Both the position numbers and the translations under genes were made by a program. From contig LUCM01006405.1 of NCBI GenBank assembly GCA_008360955.1, positions 1 through 64,000 of the forward strand: a stretch of DNA of 64,000 nucleotides, read 5' to 3'. The stretch comes from Fasciolopsis buskii (Eukaryota; Platyhelminthes; Trematoda; Plagiorchiida; Fasciolidae). Shown here in pieces: positions 26,652 through 38,929 of the stretch (its first letter is position 1; each line of letters starts with the position of its first letter). The notes beneath the pieces are model-generated. The model was given only the letters and a program-made list of their open reading frames with translations, ran no database searches and had not been told where the DNA came from.

Positions 26652-28017
26652 GTGAGTGAAAACAATGCGCGCAAATACACAATGAAAAAATCAGATCTCC
26701 ACAGGACTGTTTTCTATATCGTATTTGTGGAATTTGATCGTGGCATACATGTTTCCAAATTAATTTAGTATGATATACATGATCTAATTGCAGATTTAGC
26801 TCTGCTCTAACGAATCCCACTGCATTTCGATTACCAGAATTATGCTGCCATGTTTGCCCGAGTTCTGTCGATTCTCGCCTAGCCGCATTCTGACGATTCA
26901 GAAACGACTACTTTGTGCACATTGACGTCCTTCTTGGGCAAGTATAAGCTCTCCTGGTTTATGGCCGAAAATCGAACGCTGACGTATAAGAATGTAACAG
27001 TCAAACCGTCAATGATTCACCTTAAGCAGTAGGAAACCTAATTTGTCAATAAAATGGTTAAAGACACCGTTTTGACAACCACCTCGACACTAGTCAACAA
27101 TTTTGTATTACGGTGTTTTACCAGAGGCAACCTAACCAATAAATCTGACAATTTTCTGGTTGAAATATCCGTCTTCTCTTTCTGACCTACACGTGACAAT
27201 TTGTGTTTTGATAATCTTCAGTTTTTGATACATCTTTGGGTTTACTCTTATTCATAAAAGTGAAATGAAAATTTCCAGCAGAAGAAACTTCCGCTTTGTT
27301 GCCAATGGTTGTTTTGTTTAACGACTCAGAAGACATTTTGACCACATGGCTATCAACTGTACACCCACTGGTGTGCACTACTCTGATGGTTTTCTCAATT
27401 TCTCATGTACCATTCTTGTTTGAGTGCCACTTTGTCACTTTGCTTGAAGATGAAACTTTAGCGGATTAAAGGTAAAGAAATGGACGAAGACAAACATCCG
27501 TCTAGTCGCGGGTGTTATTTATCTATCTAGACTGCCATCGTTATTTCCCACTTTCGGTCGTGCTAAAGTACGAACTTGCTTCTGGAGTTTGAAAAATTGA
27601 ACACCGCTAGACACGTACTGCAGAGATGCTGTTGAGAAACGCTCGACTGTGTGAAAGACTAAGATCACATTGACTAGCCCTTTTAGTGCTTATGGTAAAT
27701 TTAATAAGAGACAGTTCCGAATGACCAATTCATCAAAAGCAGCAAACATTTCCAAATGTACAGTTATTTTAGATAGGTTCGGCAGCTTTGTAAATATAAC
27801 TCTGATATAGTATAAACAAAAAATCCAAAATATAACATTATAGAACATCAAGTTGACATTATAATATTCAACCAGCATAGGGCAAAAATAGGAGACAGAT
27901 ATTTTTCAGACGTTTGATTTTGATGCAAGCTGGTAGCAAAAGTCCGACTGTAGTTTAAGCAGTCCCAAGTGGATGCCACAAACTGGAGTTGGGTCGGCAA
28001 ATTGCCGTTTAAAAAAT

Positions 28018-28062
28018 AGATTATCAACCACTGAGCTACCGCGGACACAGGACCCGGACGTG
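28018..28062 (-). repeat. tRNA-like box A fragment
   Basis: On the - strand, GCGGTAGCTCAGTGGTTGAT is a near-perfect D-arm (box A) preceded by CCTGTGTCC. No T-arm follows at the expected distance, so this is a partial tRNA-derived repeat rather than a tRNA gene. Confidence 0.3.
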
Positions 28063-29028
28063 AATTACTTAAGCTAACATATAATAATATGTAAACCACA
28101 CTAGGCGCAAATGTATTTTCGATTCTGCAGATTGTCTGGCTTTCCGCATCACTTAAAAACAAATGAAGACCAATTCAGATATTCCCTTGGATCTTATTCA
28201 AGTGTGCAGCTCGTTTCCTTTGATCAGTGATCGGCGAGGCTATCCAAATCAACAAGAGCAGGTCAGCTGTTGTTATCATCGGAATAATGGTCCACGCAAC
28301 ATTGGGCGTCTACTTACGCAATTCACCTTTGTTAGCCGTGTACACGGTATCACAGTGGTAGGCCTTTGTCCGGTATGACGAAGATCTTAGTGCACCCACC
28401 TGTCTGATACAAAGATTTGCAAAGTATTGCCTTATGTTCAGCTAATGGCACTGATCGCGCTTCAGGCGAATTGACAATTGTTACATATTTTCCATTTTAC
28501 TTGGCTTATGCCCTCTGGAGCTCACATTAGTTTTCAAACGTGTTTCCAAAGTGCATATTCAACTGCCTCTGCGTTTTAACCACATCGAAATACGAATAGT
28601 TTTACAAGAGAAGGCGTACTCCCAACAGAGGTATGGGACGATTACACTGTTGGTGCCTGAGTCTTATCTTGCATTAAAATAAATCACACGGAAAAACCAT
28701 CCCAGTCAGTTTGGTTGAATTCGTTAAAATTTTCATCCAAATGAAACAGTTTTATACCAACTTCACTGAAATGTTGACTGGAGCAAGGATCTAATTCTGT
28801 GAAGTAATTAAACAGCTGGTAGGATGAAATCATTTTATGTTGCAAAACTGGGAGAATTTGCTTGCCCGAATTTTCCGTGTACCGTACAAGGCAGCTTGTG
28901 GAAAAAAATGTAGGCATGATTTGACAATTTATCTGTGCATTTATTCCCTGTCATTCTGATTATGAACATTGAAGATGCAAGGAAATGCAGTAGTTAATCA
29001 ACCAATCATTCTAATAAACAGGTAGGCA

Positions 29029-29039
29029 AACAGATAGAC

Positions 29040-29092
<53 letters not shown>

Positions 29093-29093
29093 G
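29029..29093. repeat. (GACA)n tetranucleotide microsatellite
   Basis: About twelve uninterrupted GACA units from 29045 to 29092, preceded by imperfect GATA/GACA units. It lies in intron B. Confidence 0.95.
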
Positions 29094-31165
29094 GGAGGAA
29101 CAACGCAAAACAAAAAATATGCCCGATTTTTTCGTGTTACTTAAAACACTAGAATTCAACTAAGTCCGATCTCGAATTGTCCACACTGCTCTTATTAAGT
29201 ACTTAAAAGATGTTCAGTGTGCCCAGATAATTTGCCAACCTGCTCTGGTCCCTTGGGTTCGTTTGCACGTGCCGCGGAGATCGGAAGCTTCATTCTACTG
29301 TGCCTAGTTAGAGGTTGCTCATAACGGCCGCACCTATACAGGAAGCTATCTGTTTCCGCAAGGTACGGAATTTGTGTAACCAGCGCAAAACAGTTTAGTC
29401 AAGAAATGTCTAGGCTGACCCTATCAGTCGCACATTCCCGATGCAAAAATTGTTGATGACTGCATTTCTATGCCGAACTAATAAGCTCAGACTAGCACTC
29501 AACCCCTTTTAGAAGAAAACGTGCAGTATGAGTTTGCTTCCTCAGGTGTCAGTATGTTTTGGTTATTTGGACATGCAAATACCAGCCATTCTTCTTCTGG
29601 ATTGGCACCATTACTGACCTAATTATCAACTCCAACAAGGTTATCAATAAATTGCTTTTGCCAACGTAACTGGTGAGCAGTTTAACGTCCACTCAAAGAA
29701 ATCCAAATTCATATATTTTACAATAAAAAAATGAGATCTGTAAAATACGAAAGTAAATATTTGAACGATGGCTCCAAGTTGCATTTACCCGCATTGTGCT
29801 GAGGCTACAATGGTAGGTTTCTTCTTACGAAATGACTGCATTTCCTGATAGATTTTTGGTTCACACTTCTAAGAGCTTTTGAAGCGTACACACGTTTGTG
29901 ACCTGGATCCAACGGTTACTTGCATCGAGGCAGATGTATGAAATATTCGCATTTATCATGCTGCTTATCGGCCGTACTGCCGATAAATGTGATTCTCTAT
30001 TCATCACAAAGTAAAGAATAAACGGGATTGAAAACTCTCAACACATGGCTAATCACTACCAGGTGGATCGATTCCGTTTCAGCTCACTTTTAACTGCACA
30101 TTTTCGTATCTGTTTTCACTTTGTGTGGCTGAAAATTCTACTTCGTACACTTTAATTCAAGTAGCAAGATTTTCTGATGATCAGGGAAGTGAAACAGTCA
30201 GAAACCTTGGACTCGTCCACAAGAAACACAAATTTCGGAAAATAGAATGATTGACAAATGGAAAGACATGCAAGGGAAGTGGAGCGTAAGAGGTCTTGGG
30301 TCTCACCTCTGTTAAAGATCAATGTGACTGCGTCGACGTACCATTGACTTCATCTGTCGAAAACCTGAACCTAAAAACATCATCGAAGACTCAGTTGACG
30401 TCCACAGGTGAAACAACAATAACCAGATTAATTGGTTAAAGAATGTTGGCAATAAACTACCAATATCAACGTAGAATTTTTGTTAAGGAATTAAATTTCT
30501 CTCCTCGACTTGGCTGGTGTCGCTAAGGTCGATAGTCAAATGGAGATTAAAGTCGATCGAGAATTTTTGGGACGGAACAACTGAACTAAGCTATCTTCCT
30601 CTCGTCCCCGTTTCTGCCACATGATAGGCAAATAGACGGAATACTTAACGGATTAACTAACTATCATGTTAACTGATTGCTTGGTTGGTCCATTGCTACT
30701 ATTTTTTATGATGCTAGAACAGCTAGCTGGCTCAACTGCAGTCACACAACCTGCTCATTTTTTCACTGGTGGGTACTGTAACACAAAGTTGAACTGTTTA
30801 TGAATGGTTAGTTTTGTTCATTTTGTATTTTGATGAAAAACCTGTTTTGATCAGGAGCACTTCCATATGGTTTTGTTCCTCGTGAGTCCCCCGGGATGCA
30901 ACGTCCGTAACCAACTCGAATGTACAAACAGGCTAGGGTTAGCACCACGTTAGCGGCAAACACAAATATGTACTACACATGGATCGGAGTCAGGGAAGGA
31001 GCACGTATGAAGTTAAACACGGCATGATCTACTCTAAGTTTAGCGAAAAATAATAGCAAAGACCAATGATAATAGAATGTTCACTTAGTCTGAAGTGAAC
31101 TAAAATAGTGACGGATAGGTGCAACATCATGTGGTGAAGTTAAGCAAACCTTTGAGAGCCTACCC

Positions 31166-31400
31166 TGTAGCATAAAAGCTAAGGCGTCCGACTCAAAATC
31201 GTTCATTCAATGCTAGCTTATCATTACGGGCGCGGTGAACATGCTTTGCTCATTGTTTCTAACACGGATTAAACAGCTGTACATTGCTGCCATGTTTTCT
31301 TAATGATGAGTTGAGCGGTGATATTACGTGGTGAATCACTTCATGATAACATAATCTTCTATTAAAAGCACAAACAAAATTAGTCTACTTTCTTGGTGCT
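31166..31400 (+). repeat. SINE-like dispersed repeat with tRNA-like head, copy 2
   Basis: The head TGTAGCATAAAAGCTAAGGC followed by GTCCGACTCAAAATCG resembles the D and anticodon arms of a serine- or leucine-type tRNA. GTTCATTCAATGCTAGC stands at the T-arm position. The body from 31279 aligns with bases 1-115 of the window. Shared body plus tRNA-like head is SINE architecture. The tail is not clearly defined. Confidence 0.45.
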
Positions 31401-31520
31401 ACAAATATCGAATGCTTATGAGGATTCTCTGAAATTTGCATAACTGTTGAAAAATGTCGGAAAAAAACTGTAACACGAAATGTTTACTTGCTTAATTTGC
31501 ATTCGATATTCCCTATTCAC

Positions 31521-31571
31521 GGCGGTTCAGTAGTATAGCACATGTCCGGTGGGCGGGAGATCTCAGATTCC
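31521..31571 (+). repeat. tRNA-like SINE head
   Basis: GGCGGTTCAGTAGTATAGCA (box-A-like) is followed by GGCGGGAGATCTCAGATTCC (box-B-like) at roughly tRNA spacing. Stems are imperfect. It lies 120 bases after the SINE-like repeat at 31166-31400. Confidence 0.3.
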
Positions 31572-34500
31572 ATCAGGCCTGGTGACGCAGACATTGAGAT
31601 ACCTAAAAGCGTTAGTGGAATTTCCATTCCACAAAACTCCTAGTATTTAGTTTTGGTGATAGATAGCACCAGTTTTCATTTAGGTGAGTCCTTAACTACA
31701 ACTTAATTCATTCCTGTTTAGATTACAGCACAAACCTGAGGCATCCCGGTTGTTGAATATTAGTAACTTATTCTCGGCATTTCCTACACAGTCACATGAA
31801 ACGCATTTTCCACGTTTTCCCCTAGTGTTGTACTGTTCAAAATGCAATTTAAACATTAGTTGGCTTTAGGAATACTAGCGCCATCTCAGAGGCCTTTGGT
31901 TTATCTTAATAATCAATTTCACCAACGCAGCCTCCTAAGTCGAGGCGGCATTTGATAAAACAGAAAGCCCCAACAAGCTATCAGAATTGGAGTCGCGTCC
32001 TGGGATGTACTACATTCACGTCTTTCTGTTATTTGCCGTAGAAACTGACTATTTTGCACAATGATTTTATGAATGAACTGTCAGAGAGGCAATAAAGTCA
32101 GGCCAAGTTTGTGACCGTTCATTCACCCCAAAGTTTAATGAAGTAATGCATTCAGTGAGAAATTTCGATGGTAACTCCTGTCAATATTCCAATGGCGAGA
32201 AAAAAATGGAAGAGTTGGTCGGACAAAATCCGACTTTTCAGGTACAGATACAATACAAAAACTCCGGGATTTTACTTTTCAATGCACACTATTTTTGATT
32301 GGTGTGCACTTATCGGTTGAATGACGCTAGCCGTCTAAAAATGGCCGTTTATTTAAGGCCAGCACTGTCTCAAATATCCTAACCGGTTCACGGTGGAAAA
32401 CTCTCTTATCTTTCAGGCATTGCAAACGAACATCCAGAATTTTGCGCAAACACTATAGCAAAATAGAAGCCTGCTAGCTTCGCTTTCCCCGTTGATCCGT
32501 TCCAAAATGCACGAACAGTTACCGATGTTAACGAAGGTCGGATGATGTTCAGAATAAGTTGACGTGTCGATTATCGAGGGTAAATTTCTTCAAGGCTGAT
32601 TTTCAATTGAAAGTTTATTCAAGGTAATAAAACCTCCGGCTCATTGCAAACATTCCCCAAACACGATGTGACTTTATAATTTAAACATTTCAAATAACAC
32701 ACCTCCTTTCCGATACTATCAGAATTGCTTTAAATTGAGCTATATTAACCCCCATTGCCAACCGATTTTTCTTGGAAAGCAGCTCACCAACTGGGGCAAT
32801 CGAAGTTCGATGGAATTTACAGATAGCATAATGAGCCTCTTATTATGGTACGAAGACCTATAAGCGTTTTTACATCAGGACTTTCACAACGTCGACCGAT
32901 AAGGAATTACATTAAGATCAAACTGTCTGGCAGACAGAAGAACACTTGGCCAAGCACCAAATGTGGTCGTGGCATACCTCACACGGAAGGTTTTCGTTAC
33001 AGTGTCTTCGGTTGAATTAGAACGAATTAAATGAAATAATTCCACCTGATGTCGAACATGATTCATGAAACGACTGTCACAAACCACAGCTTCAACTATA
33101 CAAATAATTTAATTTCGTGTTAGACGTAGTCAAGCCAGGATGTGGAACCAAGACCAATTTTCCTAATCTACGAATAACGTGCAAAAATCATTTTGTCTTA
33201 GTGTCCGGTGTACTTTCTTTCTTTATTTTGCATTCCCTGTGGGACGGGCATCAGTCAGGTTAGCGTTAGTGTTTGCTTCTTTTGCTAGTTGTTTCTGCTG
33301 ATTAATAACGTGTGTGATTCATAAAGCTGTTGGCCAACGTACCAACTAATTCGATTTTCGACTAAGACCCAAGGTGGCAATATCTCACCTCATCCAGTTA
33401 CACTGACCCGTTTGCCCGTCCGAATGCTGTTCTAATCAATGTTCAGGAGTGAACTTTGGTTAAATCTTTTTTTTTGTTTAACGTAAATGAGTGTTACGAC
33501 AATTCATGCAGGCGGAGGCAAGCGCAAGCGCATACGCACACGCCCACAAAGAGATAGGACTTTTGTTACGTTCTACCAGCCAGATCTCTTTTGGAGTACG
33601 ATTGTCGCGGGCCATTATCGTTTCTCTCAGGAGACCACACATCCGCATGTGATTGTTACGTTTGTGTATAGACATGTATGGCCACATCTCGCAACCTATG
33701 TCGCTATCTTGCTTTTCGTCTAGCTAGGTTTGCACGTCCAACAAGAGATATCAACGGTAAAACCACTCTCGATCGTTAAAAGGTGTCTTTGTTAAGATAC
33801 ATTTAGTGCGCAATAACACAGTATTGAGTATTGCATGTATTTTGTCCCAATCAACTTCCATCGGCTTAACCTGATGTTGAATTTTTAAAATAATATCTGC
33901 AGCGAGATTCGTGCAGAGCAGTTACATGTGGTGAATGAAACATGACATAAAAGTTCAAGTAGTCGCCGGATAGATACAGAAGAAACAATTTTCGGTATCT
34001 TAAAAACTCTTCACAACTGTCAAAAAGCATCTGCACAGTTTTTTCAAACTTACAAATATCAAAGAAACGTCACCACCGATAGTTTAAATATTATTCACCA
34101 GAAAATGTTTGAAGAATCACGGCTTCAAAACAGGTTGTATCACCTAAGCTTATACGATCAAGTTTAGCCTTCACGCTTCTTGAATTGGTACGAGAATGAA
34201 CATTCTAAATGTTCCCTACAAATCAGAAAATTGATGCTAAGAGCCGAAATTCAACTGGTGATCTTTTGCTTACCGCGTCGTCGCTGTATCCCCGACCTAT
34301 CATTGAAAAGGCCCCCGAAAACGAATTACCTAAATGGGTATCCAGGGTTATGTGAACCAATATTCCAATAACACCACCTCTGATGAACGGCAACTACACC
34401 CATCCCTGTGTTGTTAATCCGATGAAAATAAACATAAACGTCTGGTTTGCATTATAAGAAAAACATTGTAAACAACTTTTGGGCTGTGATTTGTCGACTG

Positions 34501-35563
34501 ACTATTATGCAACAGATAACCAGCTACTCCTTTCGCTTCAGGAAGCAAGTGCTTGAGTTGAGAGGATCTGACCTGGTGTGACCAGTCTTAGCCTCGTCTA
34601 ATCAGTTATTGAGTTCTCATATTCTACCACCCTGCTTGTTGTCCTTGATTACGCATTGTTTAATTTGTCAATGTCAGTAAAAAGGGCCTTAAGTTGATAA
34701 CGGTTCAATTGTTTCGACTTTCTCTTTTCGTGATATTTCAATTCAGACCAATTCACTACCAGTATTTCGCAAAATTTTCGAGCAAAAATTACTGATCTGC
34801 CTTTTCAGTTCACAATTAAAACGTGCTTTTGGATGAATATCTTACTGCCATGGATCAACTGGGAAGACCTGTAATTCCTAATTAAAGTAATCCTAATCGC
34901 TGTACAGCACATTATATCACCAACTGGTTATCGTTTAGTTAAATGCAAACAACGACCAATTTCTTCACCACCAGTGACGTTCATCACACACGTGGATGGG
35001 ACCATTGTCAAATATCGAATGAACACGCAATCATTTTGAATAACTGCGCTTGACACAAGCAAACATGACCGACTATTGTTTATCGTGTAATGGCTTAGAC
35101 CGTCCCTTGATTGCAATCGCAAGACAATGGAAACATTTTATAAAATTCTCGTCCGCTTCACTGTCACAGTGGTTGCGACATCTCCATGCAGCAACAAAAG
35201 TGATGCTCTCAATTTCGTTCACGTTGTTTACAAACATGAGTAATTCATTCTTTCCGCAAGACACACGCCTAACTTTCAGGTGCTTCAAAACACTGTTGTT
35301 AGCTAAATAGTTTGAGATGCCCTTAATTCCACAAGAATAGTTTCTACGTAGCCATGTGAAGTCACCGATAACAGTTCATCCTTCTTTCCGTAAACTCGCA
35401 TCCTCAGAAAAGTGTGACAGATTCTTAGAATACATCCCTGAAAAGAATTAGGCTATTGTATTTTCCGGACTTTTTCATATAGTTCATCGAAAAAATATTA
35501 AATTTTTCCCTGTATTTTCGACTGATTTATTCACTAATCACTCTCCAAACCATTTTTAACTAG

Positions 35564-36166
35564 TACCCAATTTGGCCTATAAAAAATCTGCCTGGATCAC
35601 ACCTGATAGCTCAAATCCCCAAAAACGAAATCTTCCTGATTCTGCCGGGATACAGGATTATCAGGGAGATGCTGCTCAATACCCCGGACCTGATGGTCAG
35701 CCAGAAGATGGGACCCCAACAGTTTCACGTGATCGATCACGACCTCCGATGCTTGCACACCACAGAATCGGTGAAAGTCAACATCCGGGATCAGCATCGA
35801 CCTTCTCACGTATTCCATTCTGGTCTAGCGGACAGAACGGTCCAAACGGAGCTGCGATGATTGGGGACACCGGTGATCCCATGGCATCATTGGCTGTGGA
35901 TGGATGGACCGGGGAAGAGATCGAACCGCGTAACTCTACTCTTCGCATTCGCTCGCCAGAACACCTGATGAATGATGATCCACAACCGAACAAAAGCACT
36001 AGTCCATCAATTAACGAATTCGGACTGCCAATGATGAAAGGAAGGCATGCGTGTGTAGTGCTGGAGTATAAATGGCCGTTTGTAGAATTACCTTCGTGGT
36101 ATGTTGATCTACGTGAACAAACGGAGGTCAACGGTGTAGTTATTTACACCGCTGGCCATGGTCGAG
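35564..36166 (+). CDS. Exon: first half of F-type-lectin-like (FTP) domain with long low-complexity insert
   Basis: This is the largest exon, about 200 codons. The acceptor is the AG ending at 35563. The domain opens with PNLAYKKSAW, matching the NLAxxKxAxQSS start of fucolectin/tachylectin-4/pentraxin-1 (FTP) domains. It then runs through roughly 90 residues rich in P, S, G, D and Q with no family counterpart, before rejoining the fold at ASLAVDGW. A second polar loop (about 35930-36020) precedes CVVLEYKWPFVELP and SWYVDLREQTEVNGVVIY, the WWxVDL-xxxVxxVxIY core. The donor gtaagg at 36167 leaves phase 1. F-type lectins usually carry an IYNRxD segment with sugar-binding arginines. Here it reads IYTAGHGR, so classical fucose binding is doubtful. 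The long ORF on the opposite strand here is a shadow. Confidence 0.83.
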
Positions 36167-37616
36167 GTAAGGTATATTAAATGATACAAGTTGCTCTTCG
36201 ATAGTTGACAAAAGCCTCAGAAATCATTTATAAAAGTCATTTTGTTTTGTTGTATCGAATTATGATAGCGTCTTGTGGGCAAAGCGAATTGCGTGTCGCT
36301 CGCCTTTTGTGAATGAAAGCATTCTAACAAACAGCGCCGATTTTTCATCTACTTGGCTTCTGTGTATGTATAATGAAAGATAACCCGGAACTATGAGGCA
36401 AAACTGCCCCGGATGAGCCTTTTCCTTCAAGCAGGGAATCCTCGATGAAAAGGAGGCACTATGGGAGTAAATTTAAGTGGTAGTTCCAGATAACAACGAA
36501 TTGCAGCTCACATAACCGTTAACCCCAAATCATCACAGAAATAAGAAGTAATTAGTCCAGGGTACATGTCAGCAGAGCCTGGAGGAAATTCTGCATCAGC
36601 CATTCTCTGAGAAATTAGGAATTCCCTTTCCTGTGATCAAGACGATTAGATGCATCCCTCTTAGAAAATGGCTACCTTATGCATAAGGTAGTGTACAAAC
36701 GGCGACTGTTCAGGTTGCTACGGAAACTGCACTGCAGACTGTACATGGAGTTTTCATCGGCTAAATTATCAAAATAGCTTGTATTCCGAACGGATAAATT
36801 TACCAAAGTCTGCTAGCAGTGTCATCATCAAAGGTGGTTCCAAAGGTCTACAATACGAATAATGAAATCGATCGCATATCAGGCAGAGGGATATGGAACA
36901 TCTAATTTCATGCTCATTTTTGTACACATAGTTGATCTTCGCGCTGCCTATGAATGCAAACTAACACGTTCGTTGTGAACGCAGGACAGAAACTGTGGGA
37001 AGAAAAATGATTAGAACGATCCGTTTCTTTCCAAGTGTGTGGCTAACACCCATTATTTCTGAACTCTTCAGAGGGACGCACGAAAGGAGCAGTCAGTTGC
37101 ACACTACCAGCAAGTTACTAGATACTCACATCATCTAGCTGCTCTCTAGGATACATTCTCCGGTCAAGTTTTGCAATAGGGGCCCCTGGATAGATCCTCT
37201 ACTTCCGTGTGGTTAGCTTTGTGGTATCACCTCCAGAGGGACGTCACAGACAATTTATGAAGTCCAGATCAAACAGGGAAGTATAGACATCATTTTCTGT
37301 TTCGCCTCTATGTTTTTTTTCTTTTCATTGTTTTTTTTGTCGTGGTCCCGAAGGCAATGAATCTGTATCTAAAGGTTATATATATAAAGACTAAAATCCT
37401 ACTTATTTGCGCTTCCTATAATGAGGTTGTTTCACTTGGCAAGCTATTGTGGCAGAAAACAAAGCATTTGTTTACTACTGTTCTATTTCACTAAAACGAT
37501 ATGCAAAACTATTTTCATTCCTATTTCACATTAATAAAATTAGTTCAAAACTTGAAAAGTCAAGTTAGAATAACAGTAGAAAGTCTTTCTTTACTTCTTT
37601 TTTCATCTTTCCGCAG
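36167..37616 (+). other. Intron C (about 1.45 kb) inside the FTP domain
   Basis: A phase-1 intron, donor gtaagg and acceptor ccgcag after a pyrimidine-rich tract (T-rich runs at 37313-37340 and 37590-37610). It interrupts the FTP fold after the GVVIY strand. I see no gene or repeat in it beyond a short TA run near 37379. Confidence 0.8.
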
Positions 37617-37930
37617 CAAACGGCAATGTACACTGGTCCTCAACCCAGGCAACACAACGAGGAGAGCACATAAAATCAGACAACTTGGAGCGTTTATCGG
37701 TCTACGTCGAGTCAGAACCACGTAATCACCGATCCGCTTTGTCCAGCACGTCCACTTCAAGTTTGTGCGGTTTTGTTACTCGATTGAACGATGCTATTTA
37801 TCATCCGCGACTTCATATTCCGTGCAGACAACCTCTAACCGGCAGATTTGTCTATGTTGAGGCAAGGGGAATTCGTGGAAGATGGTCCCAGGAATTTTCA
37901 GCCATGTTATGTGAAGTTATGGTTTATTAA
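37617..37930 (+). CDS. Exon: second half of FTP (fucolectin-like) domain, possibly the gene's 3' coding end
   Basis: The exon follows the acceptor tttccgcag and completes a phase-1 codon (G+CA, alanine). It encodes NGNVHWSSTQATQRG, then LERLSVYVE, SSLCGFVTRLNDAIYHP, CRQPLTGRFVYVEARGI and finally LCEVMVY followed by TAA at 37928-37930. The pattern of a cysteine pair, GRFVYVxxxG and LCEVxVY is the usual C-terminal half of FTP domains. Ending exactly at the domain's last strand makes the TAA a plausible natural stop. Related animal proteins often continue into C-type lectin or sushi modules, and a donor-like gtttat at 37922 would allow further splicing. No later exon was recognised. A possible polyadenylation signal AATAAA lies at 38389-38394. 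Confidence 0.85.
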
Positions 37931-38388
37931 AATGCCATTAGTGACCCAAAAGCACTCCCTGATTTGGGATCCACCAGGTGCGCAATCACGCACCATTGCA
38001 CAAAAACTCGTAACGAAGTATATCTCACCTCGAATAATGGCTGCTTTAATTTGAGTAGCAGAAGTCAAAAGTTATCCATCAACTGACATCTCGCTCGTTT
38101 CATTTGAATTCTTTTTTCATTATTAGCCATAAAATATGTATTTACTCCTAGATCGGTTGACATAATTCCCGACAGTCCATCCCTCCCACCGTATCGCCAA
38201 CAAAATCCTACAATTCTTGTAAATATGATAATTTGGAGACCAGGAACTTGTTGCAGTTCGTCATATTGTACTCGCTTCTTAGGTCAGCATGTTAATTATG
38301 GGCAAATGAATGACTATAAATTTCAATTTTGAGCATAGTTTTTTGGGCTCGATGGTCGTCTGTACGGTATCAAAAGTATCCAGACTGA

Positions 38389-38394
38389 AATAAA
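38389..38394 (+). promoter_or_regulatory. Possible polyadenylation signal AATAAA
   Basis: A canonical AATAAA about 460 bases after the TAA at 37928-37930. Such hexamers occur by chance often in AT-rich DNA, so this matters only if the gene ends with exon 37617-37930. Confidence 0.25.
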
Positions 38395-38929
38395 CATTTC
38401 GCTCTACACATATATATATATCCTCCGCTGTAGAACTTCGAAAGTAATTGCATCTGTCAACAACATCCATTATCGCATGAAAACCCGCATATCTCCACCT
38501 AATCTATACGTAATTACCAACTTTTGAGCGTAATTTGGCCGAACTAAGTCAAAAATGCGAGTCGTTTTCACCTTACCATTTTGGTCTCAAGCGAAAATCC
38601 GAAACTCCGTCTGCAATAAACATCCCCTTTTGAGGTCAACCTGCATATCCATTTGTTTGACTACAATGTTTTGATCCAAATATACACTGTATGACCAAAA
38701 AGAACCTTAATTTTCAATTCATCGAATTTCTGGTTCATTGTTGGTTTAGCATACAAGTTAGAACCGAGTGATGAGTTTCCGCGTGGAACACACAAAAACA
38801 GCAAAACTCTGCTGATTTCACATTTTTCATCGGCCCAAAGCAGCACATATGTTCACTCTTCTTCAGAAAAAAATGAAATCTCTCAGCATACACTTACCTA
38901 ATTCAACCTTTTAGAAACTATTATCAGTG

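Larger units (their letters stand above)
26652..35563 (+). other. Intron B (about 8.9 kb) between discoidin and FTP modules
   Basis: A phase-1 intron, donor gtgagtg and acceptor ending ctag. It holds a tRNA-like fragment near 28018-28062, a GACA microsatellite at 29029-29093, a SINE-like repeat at 31166-31400 and another tRNA-like head at 31521-31571. No exon-like conserved coding segment was found inside it on either strand. Confidence 0.78.

Noticed and set aside
29029..29093. CRISPR-like array
   Set aside because: Simple tetranucleotide repeats without spacers in a eukaryotic intron.
35778..36131. 117-codon - strand frame
   Set aside because: It lies opposite the FTP exon and shows no domain of its own.
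35572..36180. Treating the FTP exon as a stand-alone gene starting at TTG 35572
   Set aside because: Splice acceptor and donor flank it, and domain halves lie on neighbouring exons in matching phases.
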